Shown here one piece after another: positions 1-5,937 of a stretch of 7,437 nt of DNA; within the stretch, counting starts at the first letter, position 1; the number at the start of each line of letters is the position of its first letter. The stretch lies in the NCBI GenBank assembly GCA_905209435.1, contig CAJLTE010000123.1:1-7437 (forward strand), read 5' to 3'. This stretch comes from an uncultured Blautia sp. GTDB taxonomy: Bacteria > Bacillota_A > Clostridia > Lachnospirales > Lachnospiraceae. A program made the position numbers and the translations under genes. Below the pieces are notes generated by a model. The model searched no databases. It worked only from the letters and a program-made list of their open reading frames with translations, and was not told the DNA's origin.

Positions 1-92
1 GTCTCATCGGCGCTGGTAACAACCCGATGGTTGGTATGACAGTTGCAGTAGCTGTATCCATTGAGGAAGCTGCTAAAGCTGGTAAGTTCTAA
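1..92 (+). CDS. C-terminal end of an unrecognised protein (5' truncated)
   Basis: An open frame enters from the left edge (first full codon at position 3) and stops at TAA 90-92. It gives 29 residues beginning LIGAGNNPMVGMTVAVAV and ending EEAAKAGKF. The fragment has a Gly/Ala/Val-rich stretch followed by a charged tail, and codon use resembles the other genes here. A strong terminator lies about 110 bases downstream, which supports a real gene end. I do not recognise the family from this short piece. The hydrophobic stretch could be a buried strand or helix of a soluble enzyme or part of a membrane segment. No function is proposed. Confidence 0.7.
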   Translation, partial: LIGAGNNPMVGMTVAVAVSIEEAAKAGKF

Positions 93-197
93 TTTGACTG
101 ATATCGGCGAGTGAATGCAGAAAAATCGGCATTCCTTGCTGTGAGTTGAAACAAATAAAGTAATATTTATGTCCAAACGAGAAAACATATAAAGAAA
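93..197. other. Untranslated stretch after the first gene
   Basis: No ORF with a ribosome binding site is visible here. A short inverted repeat, GAATGC (113-118) and GCATTC (129-134), could form a weak 6-bp hairpin with a 10-nt loop. The rest looks like a 3' untranslated region leading to the terminator at 198-244. Confidence 0.4.
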
Positions 198-244
198 TTA
201 AGAAGGGATAAGCTCCTTTAGAGGAGCTATATCCCTTTTCTTAA
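198..244 (+). terminator. Intrinsic terminator of the upstream gene
   Basis: The arms AAGGGATAAGCTCCT (203-217) and AGGAGCTATATCCCTT (222-237) pair over about 14-15 bp, with one bulged A and a TTAG loop. The T-rich run TTTTCTT follows. Flanking TTAAGA and TCTTAA bases could extend the stem. The promoter of the next operon starts about 15 bases downstream, so the two transcription units are insulated. Confidence 0.85.
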
Positions 245-258
245 AATAAAAAAACTTA

Positions 259-287
259 TTGTTTAGTATAAAGGAAAATGATAAAAT
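259..287 (+). promoter_or_regulatory. Predicted sigma-A promoter of the DUF4160 operon
   Basis: TTGTTT (259-264) and TAAAAT (282-287) are separated by 17 bases in AT-rich DNA just after the terminator. Transcription would begin near 294, leaving a leader of about 44 bases before the preferred start at 338. The -10 matches consensus at 5 of 6 positions and the -35 at only 3 of 6, so the strength is uncertain. Confidence 0.55.
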
Positions 288-337
288 CTTTATGTGACAA
301 TTAGTTTTGTTTATATATGAAAGAGGTGTGCAGGTTT

Positions 338-610
338 ATGATGTATCCGTTTATGACACTTAATGATGATACAGAAATTACACATTCTGAGATGAAACCG
401 GATGGTCGAGTAAAAGTTTATATTGAAACACCTGATGTTCAGGATGGTTTTCATAATGCTGTCTGCTATCTGCCTGATTATACGTGGCAGGATATTAATG
501 GATATTCTGAAACGGAGATGGCATATTTTAAACAGCTTATACGGGAAAATGCGCATCTGATCATAGAGTTTTCCAGAGAAGGAGGAGTATTGAATGCCGC
601 AAATTTTTAG
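338..610 (+). CDS. Small acidic protein of unknown family, partner of the DUF4160 gene
   Basis: This encodes a 90-residue protein starting MMYPFMTLND. An in-frame ATG at 317 lacks an upstream ribosome binding site, whereas AGAGGTG (322-328) lies 9 bases before the ATG at 338, so 338 is preferred; 341 is also possible. The sequence is acidic and soluble, with no signal peptide or membrane segment. A predicted beta-rich N-terminal half (residues 12-45, including VKVYIETPD) is followed by a helical part (residues 57-79, SETEMAYFKQLIRENAHLII). It overlaps the next gene by 17 bases, so the two are translationally coupled. I do not recognise the family. DUF4160 genes commonly pair with DUF2442 genes in proposed toxin-antitoxin modules, but I see no clear DUF2442 pattern. 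A partner or antitoxin-like role is inference from position only. Confidence 0.75.
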   Translation: MMYPFMTLNDDTEITHSEMKPDGRVKVYIETPDVQDGFHNAVCYLPDYTWQDINGYSETEMAYFKQLIRENAHLIIEFSREGGVLNAANF

Positions 611-872
611 AATTGGACCATATATAATTTACTTTTGGTCTAATGAAAATAAGCCGTTGGAGCCTGTACATGTTAATGTGGCAGAAGGACGGGCGACGGC
701 AAATGCGACAAAGATATGGATAACCAGTACTGGGAAAACTTTATTATGTAATAACAGCTCAAAAATACCGGAGCGTATCTTACGTAATATCATGAGAATG
801 ATTGAAGCAAATAGTGAATCTATTATAAATCAATGGACAGAGCATTTCGGGGAAATCCGTTATTTCTGTTAA
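594..872 (+). CDS. DUF4160 family protein
   Basis: This encodes a 92-residue soluble protein, about the usual length for DUF4160. Family marks visible are the N-terminal MPQIFRIGPYIIYFWSNE, the segment EPVHVNVAEGRA (residues 23-34, matching the family's PPHVHV-like motif), KIWI (40-43), and the C-terminal helix RNIMRMIEANSESIINQWTE (64-83) with Trp81. GGAGGAG (581-587) lies 6 bases before the ATG, inside the upstream gene, which it overlaps by 17 bases. DUF4160 proteins are often encoded with a second small protein and have been suggested to be toxin-antitoxin components; the biochemical activity is not established to my knowledge. The second His of the family's HVHV motif is Asn here (HVNV). 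A terminator follows directly, so the operon is two genes. Confidence 0.8.
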   Translation: MPQIFRIGPYIIYFWSNENKPLEPVHVNVAEGRATANATKIWITSTGKTLLCNNSSKIPERILRNIMRMIEANSESIINQWTEHFGEIRYFC

Positions 873-880
873 TAAAATAC

Positions 881-921
881 AGCGGCTATTACAGTAATTG
901 CAAAGTAATGGCTGCTTTTTT
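881..921 (+). terminator. Intrinsic terminator of the DUF4160 operon
   Basis: AGCGGCTATTAC (881-892) pairs with GTAATGGCTGCT (905-916) over 12 positions, including two G-U wobbles, with a 12-base loop and a run of T at 916-921. It sits 9 bases after the DUF4160 stop. It overlaps the alternative ATG at 898, which argues against that start for the next gene. Confidence 0.75.
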
Positions 922-926
922 AAATA
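898..926 (+). promoter_or_regulatory. Weak candidate promoter of the flavoprotein gene
   Basis: TTGCAA (898-903) lies 16-17 bases before an AT-rich TTAAATA (920-926) that could act as a -10. It overlaps the terminator above and leaves a very short leader before the ribosome binding site at 937-943. The flavoprotein may instead depend on read-through from upstream. Confidence 0.25.
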
Positions 927-951
927 TTTTCGAAGAAAAGGAGCTTTAAAC

Positions 952-1572
952 ATGAAAGTTTTAATGTTAAACGGCAGTGCTCATACACATGGCAACACAT
1001 ATATTGCGCTGGAAGAGATCGGAAAGACTTTAAAAGAAGAAGGGATTGACTACGAAATTTTCCAGATGGGCGGCAAGCCTGTACGTGACTGTATCGGATG
1101 CGGTCAGTGTACAGAGAAGGGCTGTGTTTTCGATGATGATGCAGTAAATGAATTTGTAGCTAAGGCAAAAGAAGCAGACGGATTTGTATTTGGTACCCCT
1201 GTTTACTATGCACATCCAAGCGGAAGAGTACAGTCATTCCTTGACAGAGTATTCTACAGCAGCGGACGCAATTTCGCCTGTAAGCCAGGTGCTGCAGTAG
1301 CTGTGGCAAGACGTGGCGGATGTAGTGCATCTTTTGATGTGATGAATAAATATTTTGGAATTTCTCAGATGCCGGTTGCAGGTTCTACATACTGGAATTC
1401 TGTACATGGACGTGTGCAGGGTGAAGCATCCCAGGATGAAGAAGGTTTACAGACTATGAGAAACCTTGCCAGAAACATGGCATGGATGATGAAATGTTTT
1501 GAGGCCGGCAAAGAAAAAGGAATTCTTCCGCCGACTGCAGAGAGAACTCATATGACAAACTTTATCCGTTAG
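952..1572 (+). CDS. NADPH-dependent FMN reductase-type iron-sulfur flavoprotein
   Basis: This encodes a 206-residue soluble flavodoxin-fold protein. The start is ATG 952 because AAAGGAG (937-943) is 8 bases upstream and MKVLMLNGSAHTHGNT is the canonical beta-1 and FMN phosphate-binding loop. Four cysteines at 47, 50, 53 and 58 form a CX2CX2CX4C pattern, close to the compact [4Fe-4S] motif of archaeal and clostridial iron-sulfur flavoproteins. FGTPVYYAHPSGRVQSFLDR (residues 80-99) is the family's second flavin-contacting segment, and ARRGGC (119-124) is the third. Such proteins bind FMN and move electrons between ferredoxin or NAD(P)H and small acceptors; the acceptor here is unknown. The gene stands alone between terminators. 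The flavoprotein call is firm. Binding of an Fe-S cluster is inferred from the cysteines. Confidence 0.85.
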   Translation: MKVLMLNGSAHTHGNTYIALEEIGKTLKEEGIDYEIFQMGGKPVRDCIGCGQCTEKGCVFDDDAVNEFVAKAKEADGFVFGTPVYYAHPSGRVQSFLDRVFYSSGRNFACKPGAAVAVARRGGCSASFDVMNKYFGISQMPVAGSTYWNSVHGRVQGEASQDEEGLQTMRNLARNMAWMMKCFEAGKEKGILPPTAERTHMTNFIR

Positions 1573-1628
1573 TCAGGATATGGTGCTGGAGTTGTTTACG
1601 AGATATATAAGTTTATCTACATGAAATA

Positions 1629-1705
1629 AAAAAGTCGATTTTTGTGACGCTGTTTAAGAGCAAAAACTCTATCACGTGGCGTTCAAAAAATCGACTTTTT
1701 ATTTT
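1629..1705. terminator. Bidirectional terminator between convergent genes
   Basis: A long inverted repeat pairs 1629-1650 with 1679-1700 (about 20 bp, small bulges). A 28-base loop contains a second small hairpin, AGAG (1657-1660) with CTCT (1667-1670). T-runs follow the stem on the plus strand (1696-1705) and on the minus strand (complement of the A-run at 1628-1633). It serves the flavoprotein gene on one side and the phosphorylase gene on the other. Confidence 0.85.
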
Positions 1706-1759
1706 GGGATAATTCAGGTAAATCTCCTGTCTCAATTATGAAAATAATGAGTGTTGAAC

Positions 1760-1774
1760 GGAGGTTTACTGATG
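1760..1774 (+). promoter_or_regulatory. Orphan ribosome binding site and ATG near the end of the cbp gene
   Basis: GGAGG (1760-1764) lies 7 bases before ATG (1772) on the plus strand, an ideal initiation signal. The reading frame then runs antisense into the cellobiose phosphorylase gene. An inverted repeat, CTCAATTAT (1731-1739) and ATAATGAG (1744-1751), precedes it. I read this as a possible leftover gene start rather than a functioning gene. Confidence 0.3.
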
Positions 1775-1801
1775 ATTTTGATTGCTGATAAAGCTAAGGG
1801 A

Positions 1802-4237
1802 TTATCCCATATAAACAGTTACATGATACTCTTTCTTGCCTTCTTCAAACGGAATCAGGCATCCTTCATATTCTTTGCCGTCTACAACGACTTTCTTAAC
1901 ACCCTTCTGAACGTTATCTGGGTTCTTAACTTCGATATGATAAACAGCATCACGGAATATTCTGGTAAGATTGAAATCACCGAATCCTTCCGGAATACAA
2001 GGATTAATACACAGCCCATCATAAGATGGCTGTACGCCCAGAATTGCCTGAGACAGATTCCAGAAAGTCCATGCAGCAGTGCCTGTCAGCCAGCTGTTTT
2101 TTGCCTGACCGTGGAAGACTGCGTCAGCACCTGCCACCATCTGGGAATATACATATGGTTCTGTACAGTGGATCTCACTGATATCCTCAATATAGGACGG
2201 GCAGGTTTTCTTGTAAATTTCAAAAGCTCTGTTTCCACGTCCGATCACGGTTTCTGCAATAGAAACCCATGGGTTATTGTGACAGAAGATACCGGCGTTT
2301 TCTTTATATCCCGGAGGGTAAGAGGAAATTTCTCCAAGGTTCAGATAATACTGCGTATAAGCCGGCTGAAGGATCATAATACCATATTTGGTATCCAGAC
2401 GCTCTTTAACAGAATCCAGAGCCTTTTCTGCAAGGCCTTCTTTTACACCGATTCCTGCCATAACACAGAATCCCTGAGGCTCGATATAAATCTGACCTTC
2501 TTTGCATTCTTTGGAACCGACTTTCTTAGATTCTGCATCATATGCACGAACAAACCATTCTCCATCCCAGCCTGCATCCAGAACTGCCTGGTACATGGCA
2601 TCGACTTCTTTTTCAGCTTTGTCAGCAGCTTCGGCATTACCAATATGACGACTGATTTCTGCAAATTCTCTGCCATATTTTACAAACATACCTGCAATAA
2701 ATACAGATTCTGCAACTGGTCCCTCAGAAGGTCCTGTAGTCTGGAAAGACTCTCCGGGCTCTGTGGAGAAACAGTTCAGATTCAGACAGTCGTTCCAGTC
2801 TGCACGTCCGATCAGCGGCAGCTTGTGTGGCCCAAGATGAGTAGCTGTATATTCAAAAGAACGACGCAGATGCTCATACAGAGGAGCTGCTTTTTCTTTC
2901 TGGTTATCAAAGTCAACCATCTCGTTTAAGATAGAGAAATCACCGGTTTCTTTTAAATAAGCAGAAACGGCTGCGATCAGCCATAACGGGTCGTCATTAA
3001 AACCGCTTCCGATATCCAGATTACCTTTCTTGGTAAGTGGCTGATACTGATGATAAGCACTTCCATCCTCAAATTGGGTAGCTGCAATATCCAGGATACG
3101 TTCTCTTGCACGTTCCGGGATCAGATGTACGAAACCAAGAAGATCCTGGCAGGAATCACGGAATCCCATTCCACGTCCTGTACCGGATTCATAGTAAGAA
3201 GCAGAACGTGACATGTTGAATGTAACCATACACTGATACTGGTTCCAGATATTTGCCATACGGTTTACATGCTCATCGTTACTCTCTACATGATAACGTG
3301 AAAGCAGCTTATCCCAGTAAGCATTCAGCTCTGCAAATGCTGCATCAACCTGTTCAGTTGTCTGGAACTGTTCAAGGATCTTATGTGCGCCGTCTTTGCG
3401 GATCACGTTCGGAGCAACAAATTTCTGATCCTGTGGATTTTCGCTGTAACCAAGAACAAAAATAAAGTCCTTGGATTCTCCGGCAGAAAGTGTTATATTA
3501 ATCTGGTGGCTTGCGATTGGGTACCAGCCGCTTGCTACAGAATTTCTTGCTTTATTTTCTTTTACAGCAGCAGGAAAAGCGTTTCCGTTATTCATACCGA
3601 GAAAAGCATCTCTGCTTGTGTCAAAACCATCAACTGGGCTGTTTACGCTGAAGAAACTGTAATGTCTGCGGCGTTCGCGATATTCGGTTTTGTGGTAAAT
3701 AGTGCTGCCTTCGAGTTCAACTTCTCCGATACTTAAATTTCTCTGGAAGTTTGTGCTGTCATCAACTGCGTTCCAGAGACAGAATTCTACATAAGAGAAG
3801 AGAGAAAAGGTTTTCGGAGCATCAGTTGTATTGGTGAGAGTCAGTTTGTTGATTTCACAGGTTGTATTTACAGGGACAAAAGCAAGGAGATCAGCCTTTA
3901 ATCCATTTTTGGAAGAAAGAAAACGGCTGTAGCCGATTCCATGGTGGCATTCATAAGAATCCAGTGGTGTTTTGGAAGGCATGGAGCCTGGATTCCAGAT
4001 TTCTTTGCCGTCATGGATATAGTAATATTTTCCGTTTGAGTCTACCGGGATGTTGTTGTAGCGGTAACGGGTAATACGAAGAAGTTTGGCATCTTTGTAG
4101 AAGCTGTATCCGCCGCAGGTATTGGAAATCAGTGAGAAGAAATCCTGTGAGCCCAGATAGTTGATCCATGGGAGCGGAGTGTTTGGTGTGGTGATGACGT
4201 ATTCTTTGGCATTGTCATCAAAATAGCCGAATTTCAT
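1802..4237 (-). CDS. cbpA: Cellobiose phosphorylase (glycoside hydrolase family 94)
   Basis: This enzyme reversibly splits cellobiose with phosphate into alpha-glucose 1-phosphate and glucose, with inversion, in the cytosol. The protein is 811 residues, the size I recall for the clostridial enzyme. There is no signal peptide. Approximate layout is an N-terminal beta-sandwich (1-270), linker helices (about 285-315), an (alpha/alpha)6 barrel (about 320-730) and a C-terminal jelly-roll (about 735-811). Asp483 in [11 protein letters not shown] is the general acid, equivalent to Asp490 of the Cellvibrio gilvus enzyme. Phosphate and active-site residues are seen in GRGMGFRDS (354-362), FCHNNPW (651-657) and SWLTGTAAW (715-723). 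The N-terminal motif [16 protein letters not shown] fits cellobiose rather than chitobiose phosphorylases. The start has AGGAGG (complement of 4245-4250) 7 bases upstream. The symbol varies between species (cbpA, cepA, cbp). No frameshift is seen. Confidence 0.95.
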   Translation of the reverse strand: MKFGYFDDNAKEYVITTPNTPLPWINYLGSQDFFSLISNTCGGYSFYKDAKLLRITRYRYNNIPVDSNGKYYYIHDGKEIWNPGSMPSKTPLDSYECHHGIGYSRFLSSKNGLKADLLAFVPVNTTCEINKLTLTNTTDAPKTFSLFSYVEFCLWNAVDDSTNFQRNLSIGEVELEGSTIYHKTEYRERRRHYSFFSVNSPVDGFDTSRDAFLGMNNGNAFPAAVKENKARNSVASGWYPIASHQINITLSAGESKDFIFVLGYSENPQDQKFVAPNVIRKDGAHKILEQFQTTEQVDAAFAELNAYWDKLLSRYHVESNDEHVNRMANIWNQYQCMVTFNMSRSASYYESGTGRGMGFRDSCQDLLGFVHLIPERARERILDIAATQFEDGSAYHQYQPLTKKGNLDIGSGFNDDPLWLIAAVSAYLKETGDFSILNEMVDFDNQKEKAAPLYEHLRRSFEYTATHLGPHKLPLIGRADWNDCLNLNCFSTEPGESFQTTGPSEGPVAESVFIAGMFVKYGREFAEISRHIGNAEAADKAEKEVDAMYQAVLDAGWDGEWFVRAYDAESKKVGSKECKEGQIYIEPQGFCVMAGIGVKEGLAEKALDSVKERLDTKYGIMILQPAYTQYYLNLGEISSYPPGYKENAGIFCHNNPWVSIAETVIGRGNRAFEIYKKTCPSYIEDISEIHCTEPYVYSQMVAGADAVFHGQAKNSWLTGTAAWTFWNLSQAILGVQPSYDGLCINPCIPEGFGDFNLTRIFRDAVYHIEVKNPDNVQKGVKKVVVDGKEYEGCLIPFEEGKKEYHVTVYMG

Positions 4238-4283
4238 AAGAAGTCCTCCTGTTTTAGTATTGATTTGGGGTAATTAAGTTAAA

Positions 4284-4369
4284 CGGATAACATCATCCGC
4301 TTCGCTGTTTGCTCATAAGCAAATAGTTGCTTTACAACTTATCAGAAAGGATGAAATCCCTTTCTGATA
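4284..4369 (-). ncRNA. Structured leader of the cbp transcript (hairpin cluster)
   Basis: Four hairpins follow one another. They are CGGAT (4284-4288) with ATCCG (4295-4299); TTTGCT (4308-4313) with AGCAAA (4318-4323), loop of 4; AGTTG (4325-4329) with CAACT (4335-4339), loop of 5; and TATCAGAAAGG (4340-4350) with CCTTTCTGATA (4359-4369), a perfect 11-bp stem. TAAGTT (4275-4280) and AACTTA (4336-4341) could pair instead to enclose the first three. No T-run follows, so it is not a plain terminator. It may be a cis-regulatory RNA, an mRNA-stabilising element or a dispersed extragenic repeat. It matches no riboswitch class I recognise. Confidence 0.4.
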
Positions 4370-4454
4370 CAAGTAAATTTCTGACTCAATGTTCAATATT
4401 TTAGAAGTGAAGTGAGAGACTTACTTGATTTGATTGAATATACAGAAAATTTAG

Positions 4455-4465
4455 ACACGAAAACG
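4455..4465. promoter_or_regulatory. Second copy of the operator half-site, in the cbp leader
   Basis: ACACGAAAACG is identical to positions 4733-4743 at the regulator's own promoter. It lies about 50-60 bases downstream of the predicted cbp transcription start. The right half of the palindrome is degraded here (AATAAG instead of TTTACG). It is a plausible weak binding site for the LacI-family protein. Confidence 0.4.
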
Positions 4466-4520
4466 AATAAGTTTAGAATAAAAACGCATGGTTATCGTGG
4501 CATTACTGCTATTTTCCCCT

Positions 4521-4549
4521 AGTATAGCGGAAGACTGTGATAAAATCAA
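4521..4549 (-). promoter_or_regulatory. Predicted sigma-A promoter of cbp
   Basis: On the minus strand TTGATT (complement of 4544-4549) and TATACT (complement of 4521-4526) are spaced by exactly 17 bases, the best promoter match in the gap for this direction. Transcription would start near 4514, giving a leader of about 277 bases before the cbp start codon. Confidence 0.65.
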
Positions 4550-4699
4550 CTGTTTTGCGGAAAAATAAATGTCAAAAAATAAAAGGCTATTTTCGTTAAT
4601 ATGATGAAATGGATTTGTAATAAAGAGAAAAAAATAGGGTTGAAAATTGTGCAATCATACGAAAAATGGCAAACATGCACAAAAAAACAAAGCAACAGC

Positions 4700-4728
4700 T
4701 TGAAAATTTGTGCGAGTAGTTATACAAT
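4700..4728 (+). promoter_or_regulatory. Predicted sigma-A promoter of the LacI-family gene
   Basis: TTGAAA (4700-4705) and TACAAT (4723-4728) are spaced by 17 bases. Transcription would start near 4735, directly at the operator-like palindrome, so binding there would block transcription. Confidence 0.65.
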
Positions 4729-4735
4729 GAAAACA

Positions 4736-4749
4736 CGAAAACGTTTACG
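4736..4749. promoter_or_regulatory. LacI/CcpA-type operator at the regulator's transcription start
   Basis: CGAAAACGTTTACG is a near-palindrome centred on the perfect AAACGTTT (4739-4746). A central CG is the hallmark of LacI-family operators, because the hinge-helix leucine inserts at that step. The position, at about +1 to +15, fits autorepression. It also resembles a catabolite-response element with altered ends, so CcpA binding cannot be excluded. Confidence 0.6.
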
Positions 4750-4784
4750 AAAATTTTAGGAAAAAGAAAGAATGAGGCATACCT

Positions 4785-5804
4785 ATGGTTTCGATGAAAG
4801 AGATTGCGAAAAAGTGTAATGTCTCTGTGGCCAGTGTCAGCAAGGCATTGAACGGCTATTCTGATATCAGTGAAGAAACACGGAAACTGATTCTGAAAAC
4901 AGCTTCAGAAATGGGATACTTGCCTAATTCTTCAGCGAGAACGCTGAAGACCAAGAGAAGCTATAATATCGGAGTAATGTTTGTTGACGAAGCGGCCAGT
5001 GGACTTACCCATGATTATTTTAATCATGTGCTGGAGAGCTTTAAGAGAACAGCAGAAGAAAGAGGATATGATATTACCTTTACGAGTGGAAGGATCTCCG
5101 GTCAGAAGCTGAGTTATTACGAACACTGTCGCTACAGGGGCGTCGATGGAGTGGTCATTGCATGCGTGGATTTTTATGCGGATGAGGTGCAGGAGCTGAT
5201 CCGTTCAGAGATTCCGGTGGTGACCATTGATCATGTGTTTGACGGAAACATTGCAGTTGTTTCCAACAACAGTCAGGGTATGGAGGAACTGGTTACTTAT
5301 ATTTATAATCAGGGACACAGGCGTATTGCGTATATTCACGGAGATAATACGTCAGTAACCAGAATACGTCTTACCAGTTTTTACCGGACGTTGCAGAGAA
5401 TGGGAGTGGAGATTCCCGACGATTATATTAAGGAGAGTCCATACAGAGACGCGGACAGTGCCGCGAAGGCGACAGCAGAGCTGCTGGATCTGCCCAATCC
5501 GCCGACCTGTATTCTTTATCCGGATGATTATGCGGCTATCGGAGGGATTAATGAAATCAGGGAGAGAGGACTTAGGATTCCGGAGGATATTTCTATTGCG
5601 GGATATGATGGAATCACCATTGCGAAGATACTGGAACCAAAGCTGACAACACTCTGTCAGGACACGGTTGCTATTGGCAGGATCGCGGCAGAGAAGTTGA
5701 TCGATCTGATCGAAAATCCGAAGACAACGATGATTGATAGATTTACAGTGGATGGTACGCTATTTAAAGGTGCATCCGTAAAACAGTTATTGCTAGATAA
5801 GTAA
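4785..5804 (+). CDS. LacI-family transcriptional regulator, candidate regulator of cbp
   Basis: This encodes a 339-residue repressor of usual length. The N-terminal helix-turn-helix spans residues 4-24 (MKEIAKKCNVSVASVSKALNG), and the recognition helix carries Val15, Ala16 and Lys20 at the positions of LacI Tyr17, Gln18 and Arg22. The hinge helix NSSARTLK (48-55) supplies Leu54 for the central CG of the operator. The periplasmic-binding-protein-like sensor domain starts at about residue 60 (YNIGVMF) and includes RIRLTSF (193-199), YPDDYAAIGG (245-254) and PEDISIAGYDG (266-276), sites where relatives contact sugar ligands. GAGG (4774-4777) is 7 bases before the ATG. It is divergent from cbp, with a shared operator half-site between them. 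Cellobiose or a glucose-derived effector is likely but inferred; the sequence alone does not name the ligand. Confidence 0.9.
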   Translation: MVSMKEIAKKCNVSVASVSKALNGYSDISEETRKLILKTASEMGYLPNSSARTLKTKRSYNIGVMFVDEAASGLTHDYFNHVLESFKRTAEERGYDITFTSGRISGQKLSYYEHCRYRGVDGVVIACVDFYADEVQELIRSEIPVVTIDHVFDGNIAVVSNNSQGMEELVTYIYNQGHRRIAYIHGDNTSVTRIRLTSFYRTLQRMGVEIPDDYIKESPYRDADSAAKATAELLDLPNPPTCILYPDDYAAIGGINEIRERGLRIPEDISIAGYDGITIAKILEPKLTTLCQDTVAIGRIAAEKLIDLIENPKTTMIDRFTVDGTLFKGASVKQLLLDK

Positions 5805-5818
5805 ATACTGTGTTATTC

Positions 5819-5870
5819 TAATATCAGGGCCAAAAGAAAAATTGGGGAATGTCTTTTGGCTCTGATATTA
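5819..5870. repeat. 19-bp hairpin after the LacI-family gene
   Basis: TAATATCAGGGCCAAAAGA (5819-5837) and TCTTTTGGCTCTGATATTA (5852-5870) pair over 19 positions with one G-U wobble and a 14-base loop. It begins 14 bases after the regulator's stop codon. Neither strand has a following T-run, so a classical intrinsic terminator is not clear. It may be an imperfect terminator, an mRNA 3'-end stabiliser or a repeated extragenic palindrome. Confidence 0.55.
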
Positions 5871-5888
5871 TGTAAAAAGAAAAATAAG

Positions 5889-5903
5889 GTTCACGGAGTG
5901 AAC
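5889..5903 (+). repeat. Short perfect hairpin in the leader of the membrane-protein gene
   Basis: GTTCAC (5889-5894), loop GGA and GTGAAC (5898-5903) form a 6-bp perfect stem 18 bases before the ribosome binding site at 5921-5925. It could influence translation or be chance. No convincing promoter is seen between 5871 and 5937. Confidence 0.3.
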
Positions 5904-5937
5904 AGTAACAAAATAAAATCAGGAGTAAAAACTAAAT

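Larger units (their letters stand above)
4238..4784. other. 547-bp divergent regulatory region between cbp and the LacI gene
   Basis: There is no supported gene in this AT-rich gap. It holds the cbp promoter (4521-4549, minus strand), a predicted cbp leader of about 277 bases with consecutive hairpins (4284-4369), the regulator's promoter (4700-4728) and an operator-like site (4736-4749). Also present are a second copy of the operator half-site (4455-4465), further scattered ACGAAAA words (for example at 4658-4664 and 4748-4754), and a direct repeat (4640-4652, 4700-4713). A short minus-strand ORF at 4451-4654 lacks a ribosome binding site and spans the cbp promoter, so it was not accepted. 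Confidence 0.7.

Noticed and set aside
317..337. Upstream start adding 7 residues to the DUF4160 partner
   Set aside because: There is no ribosome binding site before 317, and AGAGGTG lies inside this stretch, well placed for 338.
898..951. Upstream start adding 18 residues to the flavoprotein
   Set aside because: It has no ribosome binding site and lies inside a terminator stem. The conserved N-terminus begins at 952, where AAAGGAG is well placed.
1751..2929. 392-codon plus-strand open frame antisense to the cbp gene
   Set aside because: It lies almost entirely opposite the well-conserved cellobiose phosphorylase and its translation shows no family resemblance. Only the initiation signal near 1760-1774 is notable, and that is reported separately.
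3253..4074. Several plus-strand open frames opposite cbp (3253-3465, 3383-3736, 3471-3662, 3862-4074)
   Set aside because: All are antisense shadows of the phosphorylase gene, with no ribosome binding site and no family pattern.
4451..4654. 67-codon minus-strand open frame in the divergent gap
   Set aside because: It spans the predicted cbp promoter, has no ribosome binding site, and its composition (many Phe, Ser and Asn) is that of translated AT-rich intergenic DNA.
4736..4749. Calling the site a CcpA catabolite-response element
   Set aside because: The core AAACGTTT fits, but the ends are C and G rather than the usual T and A, and the site lies at the start of a LacI-family gene. An own-operator reading is simpler, though dual binding is possible.
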